NCBI GenBank assembly: GCA_021805565.1 | Contig: JAJZFA010000060.1 | Location: 1-64,000 of the forward strand | Length of the DNA stretch: 64,000 nt | DNA from: Pseudomonadota bacterium | GTDB taxonomy: Bacteria > Pseudomonadota > Alphaproteobacteria > Acetobacterales > Acetobacteraceae | Direction of reading: 5' to 3' | Shown here: positions 9,153 through 16,941 of the stretch, one piece after another | How positions within the stretch are numbered: the stretch's first letter is position 1 | How the letters are laid out: the number at the start of each line of letters is the position of its first letter | Position numbers and translations under genes: made by a program | Notes under the pieces: model-generated | The model's database searches: none | The model's input: only the letters and a program-made list of their open reading frames with translations | Told to the model about the DNA's origin: nothing

Positions 9153-9641
9153 ATGACACGACCGATGATACAGACATTCGCAACCGCGCCGGCCGACCGG
9201 TATTTCGAGGATTACACCGTCGGCGCGACCTATTTTTGCGGGTCTTTCAGCCTGACCGAAGACGAGATTATCCGGTTTGCCAGCCTGTACGACCCGCAGG
9301 CGATGCATGTCGATCGGGCACTGGCGGCCAGGGGCCCGTTCGGCGGGATCATCGCCAGCGGATGGCATACCGTTGCGCTGACAATGCGTTTGATCGTGGA
9401 GAATTACCTGCCGCATGACGGGCTGGCCGCACCCGGGATCGACGAACTGCGCTGGCCTTGCCCGGTTCGTCCCGGCGACACGCTGACCCTGCACGCCACG
9501 GTGCGGGACGCACGGCGGTCGCGCGGCAAGCCGGATCGGGGACTGATCCAGTCCACGATGGAGGCGATCAATCAGGACGGTTCGGTCGCGATGAGCATGA
9601 AACCGATGAACCTGGTGCGGGTACGCCATCCGGCGGGGTAA
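9153..9641 (+). CDS. MaoC-family (R)-enoyl-CoA hydratase-like protein
   Basis: The 162-residue protein has the hot-dog fold of MaoC dehydratases: RYFEDYTVGATY near the N-terminus, the active-site stretch LYDPQAMHVD with Asp and His, then GGIIASGWHT. The family hydrates enoyl-CoA thioesters. The gene diverges from the liv system 1 operon; the 85 bases between the two starts (9068-9152) probably hold both promoters. Its position suggests it handles the CoA thioester made from the imported substrate. An ATG at 9165 is an alternative start; neither has a strong ribosome-binding site. Confidence 0.85.
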   Translation: MTRPMIQTFATAPADRYFEDYTVGATYFCGSFSLTEDEIIRFASLYDPQAMHVDRALAARGPFGGIIASGWHTVALTMRLIVENYLPHDGLAAPGIDELRWPCPVRPGDTLTLHATVRDARRSRGKPDRGLIQSTMEAINQDGSVAMSMKPMNLVRVRHPAG

Positions 9642-9658
9642 GCGCGCCGACCCGACGT

Positions 9659-10540
9659 TTAGCCAAAAAACCGCCCGAACCAGGCCAGCAGTTCCGCGGG
9701 CGATTCCTCGGCGATATAATGCCCCGACGAAACCGGGCCGCCGGTTACTTCACCGGAACAATAGTCCCGCCATGTCGCCAGCGCATCGTACCACGCGCCG
9801 ATCTGGCCTTTCGTCCCCCACAGAACCAGCATCGGGCACGCCACTTTAAGCCCCGCAGCCCGGCTGTCTCGATCATGTACCAAATCGATGGTCGCCGCCG
9901 CTCGGTAGTCCTCGCACATGCCGGTCACCATGTCCGGCTGCCGCACGGCGGCGAAATAATCCGCCAGCGCATCGGGATGAAACAGGTCCGGCACCGACGG
10001 GTCGCGGCCGGTGTGCTGCCGCCACCATTCCTCCGGAGCCCGGTTGATCAACCATTCCGGGAACGGATGCGGTTGCGCGAACCAGAACCAGTGGTAGTAA
10101 CCCAGGGCGAAATCCATGTTCGCGCGCTCGAAATGTTCGATCGTGGGAATCACGTCCAACACCGCGAGTTTCTCTACGCGATCCGGATTATCCAGCGCGA
10201 TACGGTGCGCCAGCCGGGCGCCGCGATCGTGCCCAGCCAGCAAAAACCGGCCGAACCCGAAATGATCCATCACCGCGATCATATCTTTCGCCATCTCGGC
10301 CTTCGCGTATGGCGCGTGACCGGAGGTGGCGGGCGGTTTCAGCGAGAACCCGTATCCGCGCAAATCCGGGCAAATAACGGTAAACCGTTGCGCCAGCGCC
10401 GGCGCGACCAAATGCCACATCGCGTGCGTTTGGGGATTGCCGTGCAGCAGCAACAGCGGCGGGCCGGACCCGCCATGACGCAGCCGGATTGTGCCGCCCG
10501 GCACCGGCACATGCGCCAGGGTGAAACCCTCGAAGAACAT
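9659..10540 (-). CDS. Alpha/beta hydrolase, fluoroacetate/haloacetate dehalogenase type
   Basis: The 293-residue protein carries the residues that define fluoroacetate dehalogenases. HDRGAR at 104-109 gives the nucleophile Asp105 and the two carboxylate-binding arginines 106 and 109. Asp129 lies in VLDVIP. His150-Trp151 in YYHWFW, with Tyr212 in EDYRA, match the halide pocket. His274 in SGHYIAEE is the catalytic base. The spacing follows that of the characterised Rhodopseudomonas enzyme closely. It should hydrolyse haloacetates to glycolate in the cytoplasm. The start lies two bases after the stop of the membrane glycosyltransferase gene, so the two share a transcript although no functional link is obvious. 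Confidence 0.85.
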   Translation of the reverse strand: MFFEGFTLAHVPVPGGTIRLRHGGSGPPLLLLHGNPQTHAMWHLVAPALAQRFTVICPDLRGYGFSLKPPATSGHAPYAKAEMAKDMIAVMDHFGFGRFLLAGHDRGARLAHRIALDNPDRVEKLAVLDVIPTIEHFERANMDFALGYYHWFWFAQPHPFPEWLINRAPEEWWRQHTGRDPSVPDLFHPDALADYFAAVRQPDMVTGMCEDYRAAATIDLVHDRDSRAAGLKVACPMLVLWGTKGQIGAWYDALATWRDYCSGEVTGGPVSSGHYIAEESPAELLAWFGRFFG

Positions 10541-10542
10541 GT

Positions 10543-12090
10543 TTACTCCCCCGCGCCGTTTCGTTCGAACACCTCCACGCTGGACCCGATTGCGACGCGG
10601 CGCCAGTCCGGCCCCGACAGCGCCGCCCGCCACAGGGCGACCGCGGCGGTGCTGTCGCTGTCCTGTGTCAGTTCGGCCAGCGTCACGCGACGATACTGCG
10701 CTAGAATGGTGGCAACCCGGTCGTCCGGGCGGATTAGCCGGATCGGCAGGGATGCCGGCGCCTCGATCCCAAAGGCACCGGGTATTCCAACGCTGTCGTT
10801 ACCGCGGGGCACCAGCACGACCCCGTCCGCGACCAGGCCGGCCGCCGCTACCGCCGCCGCGCGGGCCGGTTGCATGGTGCGCGGCGCGATCAGCAATCCG
10901 GCGATACTGGCGATTTGGATCGCCGCAACGACGGATAACGGCACACAGAATCCGCGCGCCCGTTGTCGCGTCCACGCCCATGCCGGCACTGGAGCCGGTT
11001 CGGCCACCGACGATTTCCCTGTGCCCGGACCTGGCGAGCATGCGTGGCGGACGCCAGGATTATCCGAACCGAACCGCCATGCCGCCAGCAGGGCCACGAA
11101 CGGCAGTCCGAACGACAAATACCGCAGTTCGATCGGCGTATTGTTAAATACAGCGCCCAACATCAGTAAACCGAGCGGCGGCGCTATGGCTCCCGCCACG
11201 ATGGTCCGCAATTCCGCCCCGGCGCGCATGGGCCGAACCATGGACACCGCCGCCACAAGCCCAGCCGAAACCAGGCCGATCGCCGCCCCGATCGCTATCC
11301 GCGCAATGCCGTCGGCATACAAGGGCAGGCCTCCGAACACCGCGCCGGTCTGGTATTGCGCCAGCCGCGTCAAGCCTCGCCAGATATCGAATGGCGGGAA
11401 CTGGCCCGAACGGGATGCGTGCTGAGCCGCGAAGAACCAGGCGTCCAGCGCCAGGAACGGGATGGCGCCCGGCACCGCGGCCCAGGCCCCGGTGGCAACC
11501 ACCGCCGCGACAGAAACGAAAACCGCCAGATAATTGCAGCAACACGCCGCGCCCAGGCAGATCCCGGCCAGCACCCGGTGCCGTCCGGGCAATAGACACA
11601 CCCCGCACAGGGTCAGCGCTTGCGCGGGCGCGAACCCCCGGGCGATGGCGTTCGTATAGACGAACCCGTAACAGCCGAGCAGCAGCAGCATCGCCGTCGC
11701 CGGACGGATGCCGCAACGGCTGGCGATGCGCCCGGTCAGCCACAAGGAAATCGTGCCGCAGACCACGGAAAACAGCCGGACGGCGAACAGGCCAGGACCG
11801 AACACGGTTCGCCACAACGAAACGGCCCAGAAATAGAACGGCGGATGCACGTCGGTTGCCCGCAAATCCTGTGCGATGCCGGTAAAGCCGGCATGGCCGG
11901 CCTGGACCGCCGCGATGGTTCCGGCTGGAAACACGCCGGCCGGCCAGTCCGGACGTGCCACACCGGCCGTCAGGAACAGCGTGTATTGCTCATCGTATTC
12001 GGCCCCGCGCAGCCACGCCGCCGCTGTCAGCACAGCCGCGCCCAGAGCCAGGACCGCCCATCGTGAACGAACATCGGCGACGTTAACCAA
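10543..12090 (-). CDS. Membrane glycosyltransferase, GT39/ArnT-like fold
   Basis: A 515-residue polytopic membrane protein. The first luminal loop has the acidic motif GAEYDEQYT and a later loop has DVHPPFYFW, the pattern of polyprenyl-phosphate-sugar-dependent transferases (PMT/ArnT superfamily). About ten hydrophobic helices follow. It probably moves a sugar from undecaprenyl phosphate to a lipid or polysaccharide on the periplasmic side, using the donor made by the divergent GtrB-like gene. Around residues 345-375 there is a hydrophilic, Pro/Gly-rich stretch (GVRHACSPGPGTGKSS and after) that looks inserted; see findings. The acceptor is unknown. Confidence 0.82.
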   Translation of the reverse strand: MVNVADVRSRWAVLALGAAVLTAAAWLRGAEYDEQYTLFLTAGVARPDWPAGVFPAGTIAAVQAGHAGFTGIAQDLRATDVHPPFYFWAVSLWRTVFGPGLFAVRLFSVVCGTISLWLTGRIASRCGIRPATAMLLLLGCYGFVYTNAIARGFAPAQALTLCGVCLLPGRHRVLAGICLGAACCCNYLAVFVSVAAVVATGAWAAVPGAIPFLALDAWFFAAQHASRSGQFPPFDIWRGLTRLAQYQTGAVFGGLPLYADGIARIAIGAAIGLVSAGLVAAVSMVRPMRAGAELRTIVAGAIAPPLGLLMLGAVFNNTPIELRYLSFGLPFVALLAAWRFGSDNPGVRHACSPGPGTGKSSVAEPAPVPAWAWTRQRARGFCVPLSVVAAIQIASIAGLLIAPRTMQPARAAAVAAAGLVADGVVLVPRGNDSVGIPGAFGIEAPASLPIRLIRPDDRVATILAQYRRVTLAELTQDSDSTAAVALWRAALSGPDWRRVAIGSSVEVFERNGAGE

Positions 12091-12152
12091 ATCTCAGTAC
12101 TTTCCGGCCACAGTTGGGCTGCGTGTATCGGCCAAAGATTAACGGAGTCCTT

Positions 12153-13133
12153 ATGCACACGGTTTTTCCCCACGCGGTGCGGCGGGCGTCGCAACCGGCG
12201 ATCTCCATCGTCGTGCCGGCGTATAATGAGGCCGCCGGGCTGGACGCATTCCACCTGCGCCTGGCCGGGGCGCTCGCGGACCTGGAGTCGTGGGAAGTGA
12301 TTTACATCGACGACGGCAGCGCCGACGCCACCCTGGCGGCGATGGAAGCGCTGCATCGCGCCGACGATCGGGTGGCGGTACTCAGCCTGTCGCGCAATTT
12401 CGGCAAGGAAATCGCCATCGCCGCCGGCCTGGACCATGCCGCCGGCGATGCCGTGGTGGTCATCGACGCGGATTTGCAGGATCCGCCCGAGGTGATACCG
12501 GAGCTGATCGCCTGCTGGCGGGCCGGTTTCGACATGGTCTATGCCCAGCGCCGCAGCCGGGCTGGGGAAACCTGGCTCAAGCGCCTCACCGCAAGCGCGT
12601 TCTACCGCCTGATGCACCGCATGGGCGATCTGAAGCTGCCCCGCGATACAGGCGATTTCCGGCTGATGAGCAGGCGTGTCGTGGAAGCGGTACGCCAGTT
12701 GCGGGAACAGCACCGTTTCATGAAAGGACTGTTCGCCTGGGTCGGCTATCCGACAACGTGCGTGCGGTACGACCGTCAGCCCCGCCGAACCGGGTTCAGC
12801 AAATGGTCGTACTGGAAGCTATGGAATCTGGCGCTGGAAGGCATCACCGGCTTTACCGTCATGCCGCTGAAATGCGCCACCTATGCCGGTCTCGCGGTGG
12901 CGCTGCTGTCGATGCTGTATGTTGCCGAGGTGCTCGTTAAGACCCTTGTCATTGGCAACCCCGTCGCCGGCTATCCCAGCCTGATGAGCGTGGTGCTGTT
13001 CCTGGGCGGCGTGCAGTTGATGTTCCTGGGCGTGATCGGCGAATACCTCGGCCGCGTGTTCAACGAAACCAAGCGGCGGCCGCTGTATCTGGTCGAACGG
13101 TACAAGCCCAGCGCGGTGAAGCTATCGGTATGA
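12153..13133 (+). CDS. GtrB-like family 2 glycosyltransferase (undecaprenyl-phosphate sugar synthase)
   Basis: The 326-residue protein starts with a GT2 domain (ISIVVPAYNEAAGLDAF; YIDDGSADATL; VVIDADLQDPPEV, the DXD-type metal site) and ends with two membrane helices around ALLSMLYVAEVLVKTLV and LFLGGVQLMFLGVIGEYLGR. This matches GtrB/DPM-type enzymes that load a sugar from UDP-sugar onto undecaprenyl phosphate at the cytoplasmic face. Start at 12153 because CGGAGTCC lies just upstream. It diverges from the GT39-like transferase, its probable partner, and overlaps the next gene by four bases (ATGA). Confidence 0.88.
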   Translation: MHTVFPHAVRRASQPAISIVVPAYNEAAGLDAFHLRLAGALADLESWEVIYIDDGSADATLAAMEALHRADDRVAVLSLSRNFGKEIAIAAGLDHAAGDAVVVIDADLQDPPEVIPELIACWRAGFDMVYAQRRSRAGETWLKRLTASAFYRLMHRMGDLKLPRDTGDFRLMSRRVVEAVRQLREQHRFMKGLFAWVGYPTTCVRYDRQPRRTGFSKWSYWKLWNLALEGITGFTVMPLKCATYAGLAVALLSMLYVAEVLVKTLVIGNPVAGYPSLMSVVLFLGGVQLMFLGVIGEYLGRVFNETKRRPLYLVERYKPSAVKLSV

Positions 13134-14194
13134 AGCGCGGCGTATCGATCGTCCTGGCGCTGGTCCTGTTCCTGTTCGCCGGAGCCTCGCATGGGATGGC
13201 CGCGCGGTTGCGGCGCGGCATCGACATCACCGGCTGGTTCCGTTTTCCGGCCAGCCGCGATCCCGCCGCGCTGGCCGCCTATCTCAGCGACAAGGCGCTG
13301 GCCGATCTGCGTGCCGCCGGGTTCGATTTCGTGCGCCTGGCCATCGATCCGGCCCTGGCCGAAACGCAGCGTCCGGTCGTGATCGCCGCGATCCGGCGCA
13401 TCCAGCGTCATGGGCTCACGACGATCGTATCGCCCCATCCATCCGGCTGGCATCTGGAAACCGATCGGGCGGACCGCGATCGCCTGCGCGCGTTCTGGCA
13501 AGGCCTCGCCCCGGCGCTGCGGTCGCTGGACCAGGACCGAACCGTGCCGGAAGTGCTAAACGAGCCGGTCTTTCCCGGCGATCCGGCGGGCTGGGCGGCC
13601 TTGCAGCACCTTGTGCTGACCGACATCCGTCGCGCCCTGCCCAACGCGACGATCCTGCTGACCGGCCAGGACTGGGGCAGCATCGGCGGCTTGCTGGCAC
13701 TGATTCCGGAAGACGATCCCAACGTCCTTTACAGCTTTCATTTCTACGACCCCGCCGAACTGACATCGCTGGCGGCCTACCGTCCGAACCTGGACCGGAC
13801 AGCGCTGGCGACGCTGCCCTTTCCGGTGCAAGACCCGGCACAGTGCGGGACAGGCACCGCCGATCAGCCAACCCGCGACCTGATGCAGTACTATTGTGCC
13901 CTGCGCTGGGATGGTCCTGGCATCGCCGCATCCATCGCGCGGGCGGCGGGATGGGGCCGGCAGCACCGGGTGCGGCTGCTGGCCGGGGAATTCGGCGCCA
14001 GCGCGGCGCTTAACCAAGCGGCCCGCATCGCCTGGCTTAGAACCGTCCGGGAGACGTTGGAAAGCCAGGATATCGGCTGGGCATTGTGGGGCTATGACGA
14101 CATCATGGGGTTTGCCGTGCCCCGCCCGCCTCCACCCGAACCCCATCTGGACCCAGCGGTTCTGGCCGCGCTGGGGCTGGCAACGCCGCCGTGA
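13130..14194 (+). CDS. Secreted glycoside hydrolase family 5 (cellulase-like)
   Basis: The 354-residue protein has an N-terminal signal peptide (SIVLALVLFLFAGASHGMA) and a GH5 TIM barrel. The acid/base Glu is in VPEVLNEP and the nucleophile Glu in LLAGEFGAS; GIDITGWFRF near the N-terminus and HFYDP in the middle also fit the family. It should cleave a beta-glycosidic bond in the periplasm or outside. Translational coupling to the GtrB-like gene suggests it trims or recycles the polysaccharide those transferases build, which is inference. The true substrate is unknown. Confidence 0.85.
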   Translation: MKRGVSIVLALVLFLFAGASHGMAARLRRGIDITGWFRFPASRDPAALAAYLSDKALADLRAAGFDFVRLAIDPALAETQRPVVIAAIRRIQRHGLTTIVSPHPSGWHLETDRADRDRLRAFWQGLAPALRSLDQDRTVPEVLNEPVFPGDPAGWAALQHLVLTDIRRALPNATILLTGQDWGSIGGLLALIPEDDPNVLYSFHFYDPAELTSLAAYRPNLDRTALATLPFPVQDPAQCGTGTADQPTRDLMQYYCALRWDGPGIAASIARAAGWGRQHRVRLLAGEFGASAALNQAARIAWLRTVRETLESQDIGWALWGYDDIMGFAVPRPPPPEPHLDPAVLAALGLATPP

Positions 14195-14207
14195 TAACGA
14201 TCCTGGC

Positions 14208-15659
14208 ATGACCGATATACAAAGCCTCGACCCCGCCGACTGGACGGACTTGCGCGCGCTGGGGCACCGCATGCTCGACGACATGTTCGATCATATGCAA
14301 ACGCTGCGCGGCGGGCCGGTCTGGCGCCCGATGCCCGCGGACGTCCGCCAGGAGATCCGTCGTCCGTTGCCGCGCGCCCCGTCCCCGGCCGCGGCGGTGT
14401 ACCGGGACTTCCAGCGGCTGATCCAGCCGTATGCCACCGGCAATCCGCATCCGCGCTTCATGGGCTGGGTGCATGGCGGCGGCAATCCCGTGGGCATGCT
14501 GGCGGACCTGCTGGCGGCCGGACTAAACGCCAACCTCGGCGGCCGCGATCACGCGCCGATCGAGGTCGAGCGTCAGGTTATCGCCTGGTCCGCCGAAATG
14601 CTGGGTTTCCCCGCCGATGCGTCCGGGGTGCTGGTTACCGGCACGTCCATCGCCAACCTGATCGGCGTGCTGATTGCCCGTTCGGCCGAACTTGGTCCGT
14701 GCGTCCGTCGCGACGGGCCGGGCGACGCCAGACTGACGGCCTATACGTCCGCCGCCGTGCATGGCTGTCTGCCGCGCGCGATGGAAATGGCCGGTCTGGG
14801 GCGCGAATCGCTGCGTATGGTTCCCTGCGACAGCCAGGGACGGATCGGTCTGGACGCCCTGGCCACCCTGGTCGCGACGGATCGCGCGCGCGGGCTGCGG
14901 CCGTTTCTGCTGGTTGGCACTGCCGGCAGCGTGGATATCGGCGCGGTGGACGATCTTGCGGCGCTGGCCACGTTCGCCGCGACGGAATCCCTGTGGTTTC
15001 ACGTCGATGGCGCCTATGGGGCGACCGCCGCACTGGCACCGAAGCTGAAACCGCTGCTGGCGGGGATCGAACGTGCCGACTCGGTTGCGTTCGACTTCCA
15101 CAAATGGGCACAGGTGCCCTATGACGCCGGCTGTATCGTGGTACGGGATGCGGCCCGCCACCTGGATACATTCGCGGCCGATGCGGTTTATCTCCGGCGG
15201 GAGGAGCGCGGTCTGGCCGGCGGCGGGATATGGCCGTGCGATCTGGGGCCAGACCTGTCGCGCGGGTTCCGGGCGTTGAAGGTTTGGATGACCCTGTCGG
15301 TCTATGGTGCAGACCGGATCGGCGCCATTATCCAGCAGACCTGCGATCTCGCCGCCGTGCTGGCCGACCGGATCGACCGGGAGCCGGATTTGCAGCGTCT
15401 GGCCCCGGTTGCACTGAACATCGTTTGCTTTCGCTATATCGCGGCGAATGGCGACCTGGACCGGCTGAACGCGGACATCGTCGCCGATATTCAGATCGCC
15501 GGGGTCGCCGCGCCATCGACAACGGTAATCGGCGGCGTGCTGGCAATACGCGCCGCGATCGTCAATCACCGGACCAATCGCGCCGACATCGCCATTTTGG
15601 TGGATGCGGTGCTACAGGCGGGCGGCACGCGGGCAAAGGCGAACGAAAGCCCAGGCTGA
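14208..15659 (+). CDS. PLP-dependent group II amino-acid decarboxylase (aromatic-L-amino-acid decarboxylase-like)
   Basis: A 483-residue PLP enzyme of the AADC/glutamate decarboxylase superfamily. The PLP-binding lysine is in FDFHKWAQVPYD and the cofactor Asp region in WFHVDGAYGATAAL. The N-terminal part shows HPRFMGWVHGGGNPVGMLAD. It probably decarboxylates an aromatic or related amino acid in the cytoplasm; substrate is not predictable. It lies 13 bases after the GH5 gene and may be in the same transcript. The frame is open further upstream, but MTDIQSLDPADW is the family-like start. Confidence 0.87.
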   Translation: MTDIQSLDPADWTDLRALGHRMLDDMFDHMQTLRGGPVWRPMPADVRQEIRRPLPRAPSPAAAVYRDFQRLIQPYATGNPHPRFMGWVHGGGNPVGMLADLLAAGLNANLGGRDHAPIEVERQVIAWSAEMLGFPADASGVLVTGTSIANLIGVLIARSAELGPCVRRDGPGDARLTAYTSAAVHGCLPRAMEMAGLGRESLRMVPCDSQGRIGLDALATLVATDRARGLRPFLLVGTAGSVDIGAVDDLAALATFAATESLWFHVDGAYGATAALAPKLKPLLAGIERADSVAFDFHKWAQVPYDAGCIVVRDAARHLDTFAADAVYLRREERGLAGGGIWPCDLGPDLSRGFRALKVWMTLSVYGADRIGAIIQQTCDLAAVLADRIDREPDLQRLAPVALNIVCFRYIAANGDLDRLNADIVADIQIAGVAAPSTTVIGGVLAIRAAIVNHRTNRADIAILVDAVLQAGGTRAKANESPG

Positions 15660-15668
15660 CAAAGAAAA

Positions 15669-15693
15669 TGCCCCCGGTTGTTCACCGGGGGCA
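15669..15693 (-). terminator. Intrinsic terminator (perfect 9-bp stem)
   Basis: A perfect 9-bp inverted repeat, TGCCCCCGG at 15669-15677 and its complement at 15685-15693, encloses a 7-base loop. Read on the minus strand it is followed by ATTTTCTTT, a usable U-tract, so it should end transcripts coming from the lysR side. On the plus strand no T-run follows, though it may still help to stop the decarboxylase transcript. Confidence 0.75.
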
Positions 15694-15694
15694 A

Positions 15695-15870
15695 GGATAC
15701 AGGGAGGCTTCACGTCTGGGAGACGCAGGGGCCAGAGGCCCCTTTCCAGCGACTGGCGCTGGAACTCTGGCGGCAGTGCCGCCGTAACTCGCGATCCCTG
15801 TGTAATCCCGCACATGCGAAGAGAACCACTGCCGAGAACCGGCATCCGACATGCGACTTTCGCATGCCTA
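15695..15870 (-). ncRNA. Candidate structured small RNA (run of perfect hairpins before a terminator)
   Basis: Between the decarboxylase stop and the lysR stop I see no gene but six close hairpins. A 7-bp long-range pair (15699-15705 with 15795-15801) closes over four: 5 bp at 15713-15725, 7 bp at 15727-15743, 8 bp at 15744-15764 and 6 bp at 15769-15783. Two more lie outside, 5 bp at 15830-15844 and 7 bp at 15850-15866. All stems are perfect. The terminator at 15669-15693 sits just beyond the closing pair on the minus strand, so a minus-strand RNA, either separate or a lysR 3'UTR product, is the best reading. It does not match 6S, SRP, tmRNA or RNase P patterns I know. Confidence 0.4.
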
Positions 15871-15918
15871 TTCAGTTGCAACCGTGAAAATCGAATGCCT
15901 ACCGACGATCGGTCGCTA

Positions 15919-16803
15919 TCAGTGGATCTCGGCCAGACGAGCGAGCAGGAAATCGCGGAAGACCGCGACCCGTTTGGAGTTTCGCAGTTCCTCCGGATAG
16001 ACGAAAAACACGTCCACCTTAGGGCCTTTGAGATCGGTCAGAACATGGACCAGATCGGGATTTTCGTTCACCACATAATCAGGCAGGGCACCGATTCCCA
16101 TGCCGGAGCGGATCGCCAGCAAGACCGCATGGATGGAATTCACATCCAGCAGCGCGCGCCTTGGGTTGCCGGGGCGGCGACCAGCCTCGGCAAGCCAGTT
16201 GACCTCCTGGATCGGCGGATGGTGCTGGCCGAACAGGACCAGCCGGTGCGCGTCCAGATCCTCGGCACGTGCCGGAACGCCGTGCTTTTTCAGGTATTCT
16301 GGGGAGGCGACCACATGCCACTGCATGGTCAGCAAATGCCGCTGTACCAGGTCGGGCTGCTTGGGCGGATGCATACGGATGGCGACATCGGCTTCCCGCA
16401 TGGCCAGATCGAGTTCGGCGTCGTCCAGCAGCAGCGAAACCGACACATCGGGATAGGCTTCGAGAAACCCGTTCAGCCTCGGTGCGAGCCAGGACGAACC
16501 GAACCCGACGGTGGTGGTGACTTTCAAGCGGCCGGCGGGCTTTTCCTTGCTTTCGGTCAGCAACGCCTCGGTGATCGCCAGTTTAGCGAACACTTCGCGC
16601 ACGGTGCGGTTGAGCGACTCACCCTGTTCGGTCAGGATCAGCCCGCGGGCATGGCGATGGAACAGCGGCACCTGAAGCGCTTCCTCCAACGCGGAGATCT
16701 GACGCGAGACGGCCGATTGACTCAGGCTGAGCGTATCCCCGGCATGGGTGAAGCTGCCCGCCTCCGCCACAGCGTGAAACACACGCAGCTTATCCCAATC
16801 CAT
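15919..16803 (-). CDS. LysR-family transcriptional regulator
   Basis: The 294-residue protein has the winged HTH at residues 1-60 (KLRVFHAVAEAGSFTHAG; LSQSAVSRQISALE) and a LysR substrate-binding domain from about 90 to the end. It sits 138 bases downstream of trxB on the same strand, a pairing seen in other alphaproteobacteria. A role in redox or stress control is possible but not shown by the sequence. No operator could be assigned. Confidence 0.9.
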   Translation of the reverse strand: MDWDKLRVFHAVAEAGSFTHAGDTLSLSQSAVSRQISALEEALQVPLFHRHARGLILTEQGESLNRTVREVFAKLAITEALLTESKEKPAGRLKVTTTVGFGSSWLAPRLNGFLEAYPDVSVSLLLDDAELDLAMREADVAIRMHPPKQPDLVQRHLLTMQWHVVASPEYLKKHGVPARAEDLDAHRLVLFGQHHPPIQEVNWLAEAGRRPGNPRRALLDVNSIHAVLLAIRSGMGIGALPDYVVNENPDLVHVLTDLKGPKVDVFFVYPEELRNSKRVAVFRDFLLARLAEIH

Positions 16804-16941
16804 TACGAAGCCTCTCCCAACGCCGGGCGTCCGCGGCCCGGACTTTGGTCAGCCGTCCGCATCGCCTGTGTGCAGTGCGCCAAACCTAAACATACTTTTA
16901 CGAGTCATGTGACGGAATTTGGAGTTTCCGCACGATTTTCG

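Noticed and set aside
6944-9418. Long open frame of 824 codons on the plus strand across the liv system 1 genes
   Set aside because: It runs antisense to livM, livH and the binding protein, which have clear family motifs. Its own translation is low in complexity and has no recognisable domain. Such shadow frames are normal in GC-rich DNA.
15661-15870. Known RNA (6S, SRP RNA, tmRNA or RNase P) for the hairpin cluster
   Set aside because: The long open-bubble hairpin of 6S, the SRP GGAA-type tip, the tRNA-like ends of tmRNA and the conserved RNase P blocks were all looked for and not seen.
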